A stretch of 64,000 nt of DNA. Source: Suillus spraguei. Its lineage: Eukaryota; Basidiomycota; Agaricomycetes; Boletales; Suillaceae. The translations under genes were made by a program, and so were the position numbers. Below, in pieces: positions 47,807-60,229 of this stretch (position 1 is the first letter of the stretch; every line of letters starts with the position of its first letter). Where the stretch lies: positions 62,001 through 126,000 of the forward strand of contig JABCPU010000046.1 of the NCBI GenBank assembly GCA_016800925.1, read 5' to 3'. The notes below the pieces were generated by a model, which was not told where the DNA came from, did not search any database, and saw nothing but the letters and a program-made list of their open reading frames with translations.

Positions 47807-50549
47807 ATGAGTGCTAGGAGTACCCACAAGGGGTTTGGCTCATCGCATGCCATTCCTCCTAATCCCACCTTTATTGAATTCCCGAGATCTGACGGTGACC
47901 CAAGCAATTGGCCCACAAACAACACCCCCCAGATCGACAGCGAGGGCCATGTAAACTACATGCGACAGGCTGGCCTTGATGAATCGTTATCGATCAAATG
48001 GCGCGTCGAAGTCGCTGCAGCTCTTGCCTCAAAGCTCAACATGGCTCGTGAGTACTCGTTTCTCATGTCCTGGTCACCGACCAATTGTCTCATTCTTTCA
48101 ACAGAGGGCAACTATGTTTTGCAAGGATGGCCTGCGGGGTATCAGATGTTTGATCACAACAAAGGCCCAAAAGATAGCCCTCGTCATGATGCCTATCTTA
48201 TAGGTGAGCTGTGCTTCCCCATCAGCGCAATTAGTTGGTATTCACTATCAAAATGCTAGGTTCTACCTATGCCAAACGCTTCCGCTCTGTCCCAGAATTC
48301 ATTCCCCACGCCTTATGGCTCCTTACAGACCCCACGCTTGACCGCAGTAACTGCAATTGCAAATATTGCAATAAAAAACCTCAACGTGAAATCACTGCCT
48401 CCATGGGCCTTCTTCCAAAGCGCGGCGGCTCCGCGCCCTCTGCTACAAACACACCCACACGGACGATTCAACCCCCTAGATTGAAACGCCAACCTCAAGC
48501 ACCTAAAGATAGGACCCTTCGGGATCAAGAGAAAAGCTCACGCGACAAAGAAAGGTTTAGACCATACGTCGGTGTGCGTCGCATGCCGAAACCTGCCAAG
48601 CAGCCTGCACCAAAACAAAGCATGCTTAGGGAGCGCAACTCCGATTAAGCTGTGCCTATGGTCCCGAAGTCAAAGTTCGTCGATGGTTCCGTGACGGTGA
48701 ACTCCTTTGGTGCGCATTAAACACCCCGATCGATGGGCCCAGTGGCCCAGGTGGCGACGATTCCATCTTTTTCTGGCCAGGTCTTGTCGAAGAAACAAGA
48801 ATGAAGCCTACGCCTATTCCAAAGGATACAGATATGGATATCCTTGATGGACCATCAAACGACCAGCCGAGCTCGAAGATTGACTCATCCAACGGTGATG
48901 ATGAAGTTCCTTGGGTCATCCGCCACGACCTTTCTTATAAAATGAAACTCCTTGGCATCTCCCAAACATTGTATATTTCAGACCAACTTGTTCTTCCATA
49001 CCAATCAATCGCTCCTTCAGACGAGCTTATCCAAGCTATTCATGCGGTATCTTATGAGGATCTCGACCCAGACCCCGCACGCACTTCTGCATTCAACCCT
49101 TATTCCACCTCTTCGGATGTTACCTTTGCAAAAGCCGCAGCTCCGTACGGCATTGCGCTGCAGATCGGCGCGAATATTTCTGGGTATTGGACACCCACGG
49201 ATGACTGGGAGTTCAAATTCAGCGTTGAATACCCCAATTCCGGCCCACCACAATCAGTCGGCACATTCCAAAGTCTCGATGCAGTGATGAACTCAAGTAT
49301 GGTACATAATGCTAACCTCGCCTCATACATGGCGACGCCCTCTGGCTCAGGCTCTCACACACCTAGTATCTCTGCACCGCTTCCCCTACTGACACTGGCC
49401 CAGACGGTCGTACAGACACGCTACCAGGGCCTGTGGTGGGGTGCAGAGCGCATCTGGACAGACGAACTTATCCGGCTCAAATTTTCACGGGGCCAGATCG
49501 CTCCCCAAGGAAATGACTTTATCAGTGCACCTGCTGGTCCGAGCAGGAAGGCACAGGAGTACGCGCAGTCAATGGGCGGCCAGGTTGGTGGTGCTGAGGG
49601 GCGGGGCGTGTTCATGCGCCTTGAAGGATTGTTCGTTGCCGATCCGCCGAGCGGGAGAGGATCCAAAGTCTGTCATGCAGTAGGGACGCTTTATGAACTC
49701 GTGGATGAAGACTGGGAGGAAGAATGGGACGGTCGGGATATGGTAGTCGACAAAGGAAAGGGTAAGGCGATCGAAAATAGCAATTCAAACATGGACGGGT
49801 CGTTTGAGTTGGATGGTGTACCATCTGGACCTTCATTCATGAACGGTCCATCCCCACTGAAACCGCCCCCACTTGCAAACCCAGATCCAGCGGTTTCTGT
49901 TGAAGGCACGACGATAGATGTTCTTTCGCACAGCAACGTAACTGCCGCCTCCGCATCTACCGCACCCCAGCGTGATGTGAGCAGCGCGCTCTCGCATCCG
50001 GTCCTCAGTGCCTTCCCACTGCCAAAGGCCCCCGACGGATTCAAGTTCCGCCCCGTCCTGAAACCGGGCCACGAGATTGTCGTAGATCTGACGTGGATCG
50101 CGGGGCGGTATTACCCAGGCCTTCTAGAGCATCGGTTACTTGACAGACACGTTGAACGCGCACTTGCTGCTGGCGGGACGCAGTTATGGGCTCTCGAGGG
50201 TCTGACGGCTGGGTGTTATAATGCGATGGATCCGACGAAGTGGAAGTCCAGTCGCTCGGCCATGGTACGGGAGGCAAGCCATGATGCGCGGGTGGGGCTT
50301 GAGGAACACTGGAAGAACAAGGAGAAGGAGCGTCAGGAAGCGAAACTGCTAGAGGGGGCATTTTTACCGCCGCTGCCGCCAGCGGGAATGGATAGTGGCG
50401 AGGGAGGATCTGGACTGGGTGGAAGTTCCGGCGCACCAGCGCCGGAATCAAACGGTAACGAGCAGGGTTTTGTTAACAGTCAAGAAAAAATGGGATTGGG
50501 AGCAACGAAGGATGGGATGCTGGAGGAGGTTGCAATGGCGGTTGATTAG
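47807..50549 (+). CDS. clr2: Clr2-domain transcription-silencing protein
   Basis: Clr2 is a subunit of the SHREC histone-deacetylase complex acting in heterochromatin in fission yeast. Exons 1-3: MSARSTHKGFGSSHAIPPNP, VNYMRQAGLDESLSIKWRVE; GNYVLQGWPAGYQMFDHNKG, RHDAYLI^GSTYAKRFRSVP, EFIPHALWLLTDPTLDRSNC with CNCKYC (zinc-like Cys cluster). The last large exon has YGPEVKVRRWFRDGELLWCA, FFWPGLVEE, then a long region with VRHDLSYKMKLL-type and QTRYQGLWWGAERIWTDELI blocks and disordered Gly/Pro/Ser linkers. These are the Clr2 N-terminal and C-terminal domains. At 48645 one base appears to be missing (RNSD then stop, while the next frame continues in conserved sequence). Start at 47807 preferred; 47783 is also in frame. 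Confidence 0.8.
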
Positions 50550-51195
50550 TAAGTTAGCGGCTGTCTTCCAAATTTGTGTCTCTTGCATGCCATCTAAGTA
50601 CCCCACCACTGTCTTGTTTTCACTGTGCTATCATGGAATGTACTATATGTGAAAGAGTCCGGACGTTGCTCACCTGAGTACCTTCGACTCGACATAGTCA
50701 CTTATAAGTCTTTGGAGGTTCTGACAAATAAGTCGCGTAGGACCAGGCTACCTTATTTTTTTTTGGTTGTCGGGCAGGTGATATCACTTAAAATTTACCG
50801 TGATGTGTTGTGTTATCATAGCAATTGAAGCTAATTAATGGCATTCAAGGCGTGGTACAATGATTTCACACAAGGTGAGATAGGATAGGATACAGTCGCA
50901 ATCACAGATGAACTGAAGAGCTGGCAATACAATAGTTGCAGGCTGCTGTGATTTTTCGAGGCGTCACTCACTGAATAAACGGTTAGTAACTTATACGATT
51001 CACGCCAAAACACTAACTTGCTCACCTCAATCATACATAGCTAGCCGCAGTAACTGTAAAATCGCAGCCAAAGTTAGATTGAGCCATCACCAGGCTAAGA
51101 TTCTACTATGAACCTACAAAGTAGCTGGAGATATGTGTTTTGGAACACCACCGGAGACTAGAGTGATAATAATCGAGGACGAGGTGAGGGAGCGA
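50550..51195. other. Intergenic, no gene seen
   Basis: AT-rich; no gene recognised. Confidence 0.4.
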
Positions 51196-51570
51196 CTAAC
51201 TTTGGGGGATGTATCGCGATGGCGGTCTCGATATACCACCATCGGGTGCGAGAGTCAGAGTAAGCGTTTTTGGATACGACAAGGTCGTGGTCAGCAAACC
51301 ATACCCGTCTGATAGCGCAATGAATGAACCACAGTGAAACGACTGGAGCTGGCAATGAGTGACAACACAGCGAAGGTCGGTAAAGAATCGAACGTCACCA
51401 ACTAGCAAAGTCACGAACGCCCGAAACACGTCCTCACGAGAACGGGCGAATTCGAGAGTGGCAAATCCGCGGAGGAGACAGATATATTTAATGGGGAGAA
51501 CTTCCGGGCCTTCCCGAATACGGAGGATCACACGGAACTTGGAAGCAATATGTCCGGGAGAATCATAGGA
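51196..51570 (-). CDS. Hypothetical protein fragment or small gene
   Basis: Open minus-strand frame with balanced composition: HIASKFRVILRIREGPEVLP, ICLLRGFATLEFARSREDVF, LVGDVRFFTDLRCVVTHCQL, ALSDGYGLLTTTLSYPKTLT. I do not recognise the family. A splice acceptor-like ctgcag precedes the SYDSPGH segment near 51570, suggesting an upstream exon. Coding status is uncertain. Confidence 0.3.
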   Translation of the reverse strand, partial: SYDSPGHIASKFRVILRIREGPEVLPIKYICLLRGFATLEFARSREDVFRAFVTLLVGDVRFFTDLRCVVTHCQLQSFHCGSFIALSDGYGLLTTTLSYPKTLTLTLAPDGGISRPPSRYIPQS

Positions 51571-52173
51571 CTGCAGAGCTGAGAATCAGTGATAATAATT
51601 AAAAGTTTGGCAACCCCCAATTAACCAAGGTCCTCTTAGTCCATTAACCCTCCCAAAATCCTAGATCTACCGGTTAAGTTATAACACTTGGAACATAGCC
51701 ATAGCTGAAGTATATTTCTGCATGACATCAATAAACAGAGAGTCTCGACGACGACGGCAATAACTACTTAACCCCCTATTATTTAGCGTGTGCGATTATC
51801 AGCCTATGAGCCGCGCTGGCAGGTTGGCGCTGTGGGAGACAAATGGATCGATGAACCGGGACCGGGACCGGTTCCAGCGTTGTGCAAAGTACTTATAAGC
51901 TATTTCGTTAATATTGGTATCGATAACTACAAATATCGAGGATTGTTTACAAATATCGGTCCACGACAGACTACGATCATCATTACGATACTGGCTCCAT
52001 TTCATTCAAGAGGCCCAAGGCCCATCGGTGACCCTCTAATCAAAGACGAGGCTTTGTTCTTGAATTATTCGATAGCCTTCAATAGCTACGTCTGGCTGAG
52101 CGGGTCCTCCAACCGCGGCCTATCCAATACCTGCAGTTCGCATCAGCAATTCATTTAACTGTTCACATTAAAG
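51571..52173. other. Intergenic, promoter of the KAR9-like gene
   Basis: No gene recognised. Confidence 0.4.
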
Positions 52174-55040
52174 ATGGCTACCCTTCTTTCACCAGCCTTG
52201 TCTATGTCCACCTCCGACTCTTCCCAGTTCTCTCAGTACCATTCTCTCCGCCCGTCTCCTACACCATCCTCAAGTTCTTCATCATCCAGTGGCTCTTTGA
52301 ATCGTGCAGATGAAGGTGCGTCATTCTGTTCTCCAGTCTGCTGCCTCGAGGCAGGTGTTTACGGCAGAATAGAAAATCTCACCATCACCGCGTCGCGTTC
52401 ATTGCTTGCGAGAAACAAGGGGAAGCAAAAGAGTCACGAGTGAGTTCTCTTTCAATCTACTTCAGTCTGGCTTGTGAAATAACGCGCGCATGGCAGAGAT
52501 ATCCGTCTCCTTGCCATCTCTACACACATCACCGAACTGTCGTATAGTATATCGGACATCCAGACGCGTATATTTGGTACGCAACTTCTTAGTCCTATCC
52601 ATTTCTTACCCACACATTCCTCAGAAATACAGGAACTACGACACAAGTCTCAATATTCGGGTGATGCAGCCGCCACAACCGTTGTCATCGACAAAGCTCT
52701 TATGACCCTTGACGAACGCCTTGAGGCTGTCGCTCATGGCATGAAATCCGTGTCTGAATCTGTTACCCCCTTTCAGAACCAGCCCATTGGTACCCCCGAC
52801 TCCGAACAAGCTGTACTCCTCCGCAAGCATGCAGTACTTGTCACCGAGTGGGAAACCGTACAGAGCGACACAGATGTTCTCAGGGAGGAGTTGAAAGAGG
52901 ATAAATGGCTCACTGTATTCAGAACTGTCACAGAACAGGCGGATGGAATGATGGGAAGCTTGGAGAAGGCAGTCAATCGTTGTCAGGTGTGTTCTTGTGT
53001 CCTCGATATTTCTATCATCTTCGCTAACACCGCGCAGGATTTCATTTGGCAGGTACACCGGGGAGGTGCAGAAGATTCACTATCGCGGTCCTCATACAGG
53101 GGCTCCATTAGTTCGGACAAGAATCCCATAAGCATCGAGGTATTCAATGAGTTGCTCAGCTCGTTCGAAGCAAAGAAAAAGTGGATTCTCTTCTTTTGCA
53201 TTTCACTTCGTCACTCATACTTCTCCTAGGCACTACGTTCCAGCCACGTCCAAGGTACTTGCAATCATTGACAATGGCGTGCAGAATCGTGTCACAAAGA
53301 ATGGGGAGACACTCCGGCGACACGGAGAATCTGCAAAGAGGTGGCGGACCCTGAAGGAGCGAATGTCCAAGACAGAGAAAGACATGGAAGCCGTGCGAAA
53401 AGTCCTCACGGGTGGTGATATAATTCAAAGCGAAACAGGTTCCACAGCATCGGGTTATACAGCAAATGGGTACCTTGCCACGCCCTCTTCGAAAGGCCGT
53501 GCACCGAGCCGGGCAACAAGTTCTACCAGCACTCTTTCGCGGAGCATATCACCACTGAGGAAGTTTGCAAGGAAGATCGCCGGTCATGTACGGTCGCCTC
53601 CGGTCCCCGTCACTCCCTTGCCTGTATCACGAGAATTGTCTTCAGTGTCAAGAGACTCTTCACAATCACAGGGTCCGTCTTCGGAACCGGTTAAGACGCT
53701 ACGACGACAACGCACCTCTATATTCGCATTCAATCGGTCCACCAGTGGTGCCCCACTTACACCAGAGAAGGGACATAAATATAGCCACAGCCTCACGCCC
53801 GAATCCTCCCCAGCCTCCAAACGCCTTGACCGTATCGACGACCCCAATTCAACCGTGAAACTAAAAACGCTTAAACAACCATGGAATAGCTCAACAAAGG
53901 TAGAGGCACCGGATCCTGTGGCTACCATCAAGCCCACTCCTCCAAAGCGGCCCAATTCAAAGTTTGTCGTTACCTCAGAACATACCCCTCTTGTGCCGAG
54001 CACACCCTCACGAAGGAGCCTTAGCCGTAGTTCAAATACGTCTTCACGGCCTTGGTCTCCTGTAACTTCATCTGCATCCACAAACCCTTCTATACCCCCT
54101 TTCCCACCTCTATATCCACCATCACGAGCTCAAACGCCCAGCCTTGGGCCACGCCCGCGACCCAAGACTCCAAGTCATATTCCAGCTCCTGCACTGCACT
54201 GGCGCTCCGTATCTGCACGGCAGTCCGATGCTGACGAGGACGAAGAGCTCACAACTCTGATGCAACGCGCATTTTCGCCTCCGCACACTAATACATCTCC
54301 CAGTACCTTTTGTTCGTATACCCCGAGCGGCATACGCATACCCCACCACGCCCTCCAAGCCGATCACAGATACCCCTTCCCAGCGTACACGTTTCCTCCG
54401 AATCGCGTCCCTCATCGTCGACGTCCTTCTACCGCCCCCAAAGCCCAGGATCTCTCCTCAGGGCACAGACCCCCGAATCGCGATTGAAAGCAAAAGCTCA
54501 ACAGGTTTACGGGAGTGCAGGAAACGGCGGGATACGTACATCTGCGCGGCAGAGTGTTGCAGGGAAGCTCCCTCCTTCATCGTTCCGCGATTCGTCGACG
54601 ACACGGACGCCCAACTCGCGTCCGGGGTCGCGGTCAGGGTCGTACACACCCATGGAGCGCGACCCGATACATTTGTACATCCCCGCGAGTGACAAGGACC
54701 CACTCGACGTGGAGGTGGCGGCGATTGTGAATGCGATTCCGCACGGGCTGCTGATTGAGCGTGTGGATCCCCCGCTCAAGGCACCGCCAAAGGAGGGAGA
54801 AGAGATCAGGGCGTCGTATGCTTTTTCGAATAGTTTGAGTCGGAAAGTGGTGACTTGTAAGCTGACAACGCTGACGCGCTCCGGGGCAAGGGGGAGTGGG
54901 ACGTCGAAGAAGGTTATGTGTCGGGTTGGAGGAGGCAAGTGCCTGTTCTGTTCTTTTATCAGAGCAAGGTGTTAATATAGATTTTTGCAGGCTGGCAAGA
55001 TTTGCAGCTTTACATGCTCAATCGTCAGGCGGGCATGTAG
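52174..55040 (+). CDS. KAR9: KAR9-like spindle-orientation protein with C-terminal GAS2/GAR microtubule-binding domain
   Basis: KAR9 links microtubule plus ends to actin for spindle and nuclear positioning. Start MATLLSPALSMSTSDSSQFS. Coiled-coil KAR9-type segments follow over exons 2-5: ALMTLDERLEAVAHGMKSVS, EEL...WLTVFRTVTEQADGMM, KHYVPATSKVLAIIDNGVQN, WRTLKERMSKTEKDMEAVRK. A long Ser/Pro-rich disordered region with SP/TP sites (53450-54640) leads to a GAR domain (DPLDVEVAAIVNAIPHGLLI, YAFSNSLSRKVVTCKLTTLT, KKVMCRVGGGWQDLQLYMLN). The last intron uses a GC donor (gcaagt at about 54936), restoring VGGGWQDL. An apparent one-base deletion in tttt (54308-54311) switches the frame midway through the Ser/Pro region. 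Confidence 0.8.
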
Positions 55041-55439
55041 GCTTGAACAGGGAACGAATACCCATGCATCAAACCTGAATTATTTTTGCACTTTGCACTT
55101 TACCACATTTCATCGATCACGATTCAGAACAGTCGCACATAGAGAATCGCCTGTCGCGGAGCAAGTTTACTGTATTGCATCATGATTATATCCTCATGTT
55201 CATTATGACCGCTAACGTTTTGTGCAGTTTTCTATTTCTTGTTATGTTGGCCAGGGTTTAGTTACAGCTTGTTATTGAATTGCTATGATGTTTAGCCTAC
55301 GAATGGTGACGATGTTTGACGCGTACATGTCAACTCATCGATACTCATCCATCGAATATAAAATGTTACAATGCATATATTGGTTCTCTTACATGAGAAA
55401 CCTCCAGCGCTCATCTAGTACATACTCGTATATCAACCT
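55041..55439. other. Convergent 3' region
   Basis: 3' flanks of KAR9 and FBXO9; no gene recognised. Confidence 0.4.
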
Positions 55440-57089
55440 CTAATATCCCGCCCAGCTCTTCACCTTCGAGAACCAAAACGATCGTTCGTTCTTCAGCGGC
55501 AGCGGTACCGCTTCCCCATCCTCCACATTAACTGAGTCATAACCAATAAAATCGAGCTTGTTCCACCGCCCGAGGGGACGTGAGCGCAACGCGAGCGTCA
55601 TCTGGAAGAAATACTTATTCGGCTGCTGCTCTGTAGTAGCGTGTGCATGCGAACGGTGCTTCTCGTCAAGGTTCGTGATGTAAACAGTGCTACCGGACAA
55701 AGACCAGTTGCCGATGTAGAAGCCCTAAGATGGATGGTTGAGTTTAGGGTTTGGGTGAGCTGGTGTGCGCATACCTTCATGCGCAGATTTGGCTTGAGCA
55801 TTGGAACGACGGTCTGGGGTTCCCATTCCTCGTTAGCGAGGAGGGATAGCACCTCTCCGTTTGGAAAGAATCGGCTGGGATACTGTCAAGGAGGGTAGGA
55901 GATGGCTCAGGCACGAGACTTACAGGTATCGATGATACGTGATGTGGTGAGTTACCTACAAGGGAGTGATAGACTCAACACATCGAAAATGTCGGGGAGT
56001 TCTCTACGTACGTTTACCCAGCGTTCTCGCTGGAGCCCATCCGTCTGTGATTTTTGTAAGAAAACGGACATAATACATCTCTCAAAGCATGACTTACATA
56101 TAATGGCAAACAGCAATGTAAACTCCATCCAACCGCAAGCGGGGGTGTTCGATATAAGCTCTTCGATAGTCCGAATTGTACAGTTCCATGATATCCGTTA
56201 TAGACTCATCATCAGCAATCTGGGGGGGCTTATATGCCAAATGGACAAAATCTCTGTTGCAAATATTTATAAAAAGTACATGCAGGAGACAAGCACTATA
56301 CCTCCAAATCGCTGAATCCAAACTGAGCACTCGTGCTTTACGACTGACAGCCGCAAACCGCTCAATTGTGGTGTAGTCAAGAATTCGGAGGATTTGGAGC
56401 AGAAGCTCATCAGGAATGAGATTGATGGGTGGTAGTCCCTCCTTCTCATCCTCCGGCTCAAAGGTAAGATTCTCAGGAAAGTTCTTGAGCACCTGGGCTA
56501 GAAACCCTGAGGTCACGATGGATTTATCCTTGCTATCCTTGTGCACTTCGAATTTCTGCACATCCCGTGTAACTCCATCTAGAGAGACGGTGGACGGAAC
56601 ATTTTTGTGACTAACTAGCTGAGCGCCAGAACGCTCTTGTGTGCGTTGTTCTTCTATGGAGTATGCTTGATCGACGTTCGCATCAAGGCGAAATGCCTGG
56701 CGATAGAGCTGGAGAGCCTGGTCTAGCTGGCTGTGCTGCTCGTGAAAAACCGCTTTACGATAGACCTCCACGGCATGAATCAGATTGGGGCCGAGACGAG
56801 TTTGGCCGTGAGATGTGACGGTAGGTGCACCTGCAACAAAATGGATTGCAGGCCCCCGAGATGCTGAGTGTGTGTTAGTGATAGTAGCAGTTTTTGCGCT
56901 GGCGTCACTCCGAGCTGGGGAAATGGCGCGTCCTGCAGCAGTGCTGGTACCGGGAATGGGTCGAGTTTGCGTGCCCGACGTACTAGTGGCTTGTCGTTCC
57001 CTGACCTCGGCTTTCCATTGCTCTCTGAAACGTGCGAGCTCTGCGGGCTCCTGCTCTGGTGCTGGGATATTTGACGTCCCTGCACTCAT
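55440..57089 (-). CDS. FBXO9: F-box protein of the FBXO9/HRT3 family
   Basis: SCF ubiquitin-ligase substrate receptor. Start MSAGTSNIPAPEQEPAELAR. A TPR-like helix pair follows (AVEVYRKAVFHEQHSQLDQA, LQLYRQAFRLDANVDQAY), then the F-box (INLIPDELLLQILRILDYTT, IERFAAVSRKARVLSLDSAI). Then YRRAYIEHPRLRLDGVYIAV, FFPDGTVLSLLANEEWEP, KPNLRMKGFYIGNWSLSGST, HKYFFQMTLALRS-type segment and the end FWFSKVKSWAGY. TPR, F-box, conserved DGVYI and a beta-rich C-terminal domain in this order define FBXO9/HRT3. An upstream exon is possible (an AG acceptor lies about 15 bp before the ATG). Confidence 0.88.
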
Positions 57090-57424
57090 TCCACGCCTGA
57101 ATCCAGCTGATAATAGACAAGAGTCAGAATAACTATAATTCAGAAGCACTTGATATGTAGCTTTACTAATACTACTGATTGTAACCGGAACTGCGGAAGC
57201 AAACTGCTCACAATTATAGTAGTACCTTAGTACTCGCCAACCAAGTAATCCTGAGATGACATTGCGACTACAGAGGAAGCGAAGACCACATTATCGGTAT
57301 AAATAAAGCATATAGGGTGACCGCGTTGACGGGGGATACGATGGATCATCGAACAGGTACTAATTAAGCCAGCGGTGTGCATGCATAGTAAGTCCAAGGG
57401 TAATCCAAGGCGTCAAAGCAGCCT

Positions 57425-58909
57425 TCACGACTTTATGACGCCCAGACGCTTCAGCTCTTCACAGCTATCTATTTTCTCCCCCTCGATTGCCTTCACCTTC
57501 TCCCAGTCCGTGCCAACACCGAAAAACCCAATTTCTGCGTCTCTCTTCCGTTGCCGTCTTTCAACTGCACGCTGACAATCGCTGTAGAGAGTACTGGTGT
57601 AAACTTGTTCCACTTGGCCTTCAAATCTCGACAGAGCTGATCCGCGTCGATGAGCACCCCCAGCAATGTCAGCTGCAATCTGCCGATGGTTCTTGAACTC
57701 ATGTTCATTAACATGGTATTTTATGCCAAGTCCACTCGTTTGCCGTTCAGTATTGAAACGTGTTGACGGTGAAAAGGAATACCGCGGGTCGGGTATCGAC
57801 GTAGACAATATGTCCGGAATCGCACTGAGGAATGAGAACGCAATAAGCAATATAAGGGGCAGGAGCTGCATAAACAGCGAGCGACCTTGCGCCCCTCCAC
57901 CCTGCTGCTGTGCTTGTGCACCCCCCATATTCGTACGCATACGTGTCGTCCGGAAGCCTCCTGGGCCAAACGATGCAGTGAATACTGGACCACCGCCGAA
58001 AGGACTACCTCCAAATCCACCGTTCATCGTCATACCGCCTCCTCCGAAGAACATGTTGAAAAGATCCTCTGGACTCATCTCGCCTTCGCCACCGAATGGG
58101 CTTGCGGAGAAGCCGGGCCCACGCGGGGACATACCACCAGAACGCGACTCTGGATCCGACCCCGATTGGTCGTATATTGCTCGCTTCTGCGAATCTGAAT
58201 GAAAATCAACACTGTTTCGTGCATTGAATAAGTCAAGCATACCTGAAAGCACTTGGAAGGCTTTGGAGACCACTACAGTGGGTTCGTGTCAGACATTTCG
58301 CATGCGTCATGAGAATACTAGACGTACTCTTGAATGCTTCGTCTGCTCCAGGAGCACCGTTCTTGTCAGGATGTAGTGCAAGGGCAAGCTATGATGAATC
58401 ATAACATTAGAACGTATATCAGTCGGCACGCGAGATCATTCATGCTGATGTACCTTTCTGTATGCCTTCTTTATCTCAGCCTCCTCGCAATCCTTCTTGA
58501 CAGACAAGATCTCATAATACTCCGTAACCTTACAAGCCTTCACCCGTTTCACAACGTTCAACTGCTCGGCAGTGAATTCCCGTTTCTCCCCTCCCATCCC
58601 TCCAGCAGTGCCATTCGCACTGCCCGTAGTCCGATGCTTGGCACCAGAAGCGGATGGGTGTGTCTCTGTAGAAGACGACGAAGCCTGCGCATTGCCATTT
58701 GATGTTGAAGGGCCTGATCCAGCTGACGAAGAAGACGATCCAGATGCCTCCGCGGCCTCGATAGACCCAAGAAGCTTTGCAGCCTCGGGCGTGGAGAACA
58801 GGTTTATAGATTTTTGGCAAAACTTGCGGGCTGAAGGGAAGTTGCCGGCATCCCTGTACTTTTGTGCGATTGAAAGACACTTGATGGCTTCGTCTTTGTT
58901 ACCTTCCAT
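57425..58909 (-). CDS. ER-membrane DnaJ protein (DNAJB12/HLJ1-like, DUF1977)
   Basis: Hsp70 co-chaperone anchored in the ER membrane, used in ER-associated degradation. Start MEGNKDEAIKCLSIAQKYRD; an N-terminal helical pair is followed by a Ser/Gly-rich linker. The J domain (TEYYEILSVKKDCEEAEIKK, then AYRK^LALALHPDKNGAPG with HPD, then FQVLSDSQKRAIYDQSGSDP) spans two introns of about 50 bp. A Gly/Phe region (FGGGGMTMNGGFGGSPFGGG) leads to one transmembrane segment (LFMQLLPLILLIAFSFLSAI) and the lumenal DUF1977 domain ending CEELKRLGVIKS. Domain order matches DNAJB12/B14. Alternative ATG at 59017 would add an Arg/Ser-rich leader. Confidence 0.9.
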
Positions 58910-60229
58910 CGCTCGAAAGCAAACCGACGTTCGGTGCGCTGGCGACTTGGGTAATACTTGAGAGCTTCTCGGTGAGAGTGAACGTGTCCTTATTCGGCAA
59001 GTGCCTTTCGGATCCATTTATTACGGTGCCTGGGCTTGCCGGCTGAGGCCACAGGCAATCATCAATCATGAATGCATCACGGATGCATCATATATCTATG
59101 CTGTGATAGATGATTGGATCCAGTCATCCACTGATATTTCATAGCTGCGGAAGAATACAGTTCAGTGCTTGTACGCTGTTCTCACCGGCATGAGTCATTA
59201 TTGCACGCCTGGTAGTCCTGGCCATTCCTTGTAAGTTTGTATTCCAGCCTATTTTCTTTCTTAATTTACGGAAAATGCTGATCTAGCTCGAAAGCCCCCA
59301 CAGGCTTGCGCTCGTGTTGGTTACCAGCTTGTAATGCTTCGCGACTAGTAGTACCACGGTGCTGTGGTACCACCAAAATTATCGACACATTGTGACTCGA
59401 TGCGATCCCAGTCATGTCCGCACGAATAATACTAGTAAACAGCATTCAGGGTGTAGTTATTTTACTCGTATACGCAAGCAGTCTTTTCTTGCAGTGACGT
59501 AAACAGTTGTGCGACTCACTCGCTCCCAGAAGTCAGAGTCGCCTGCTGTTGCGACTCCGCTTGAGCCTTTCAACATCAGCAAAGGTGAAGGTCGAACTAT
59601 GTTTCCCGCTGCTGACTATAGCTCTGATGTTATCCCCTCTACCGCTACTGACGTTAATGACAACATTCAAGAATCAATAATTTTGTAGCTCCTGGCGCGG
59701 GTGATGGTGAAACCAATGAGGGGCCTCCTGCGCATATCAATTGTCAAGGTCACTGATGTTACGGGTACGGTAAAAGACGACATGAAGCTGTAAGTACTAC
59801 GTAAAACTCGAGGATAAAACTGACTACGAAGACTGTTCTGGCACGTGTTCTTCGAGGCCTACAAGGACAGTCCTGCCTCTGGCTGTACCTAACTGAAAAA
59901 AAGCTATTACGACAGTGTATCTATTCAACAGGTGAGTGGACTTGTGTTACCGTGTACTAGGTATGGGAACATTAAGAATGGCATGCTCAGATTCGTCGTC
60001 ATAGACCGGTCGCGGTGGATCCGTGACATCTTTTTTGCTCCTTGAAACCGAAGCAAAGCAGAGTACGCATGGTCGTATCCCGCCAAGAATTTACGACTAA
60101 GAAGTATGTGAAAAACATTGAAGCGGGGCCATCAAACGAGTTTCAAATCAAGTATAACATTTTCTTTCTTGTATGTCTGCACCATCGATCTGAGGGCTCT
60201 ACACTGCTGATTTGTTAATCCAACCAGTT
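58910..60229. other. Mostly non-coding; decayed coding relics
   Basis: No intact gene. Short conserved-looking pieces (RISIVKVTDVTGTVKDDMKL near 59730; RFVVIDRSRWIRD near 60000) sit among stops. Confidence 0.4.
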
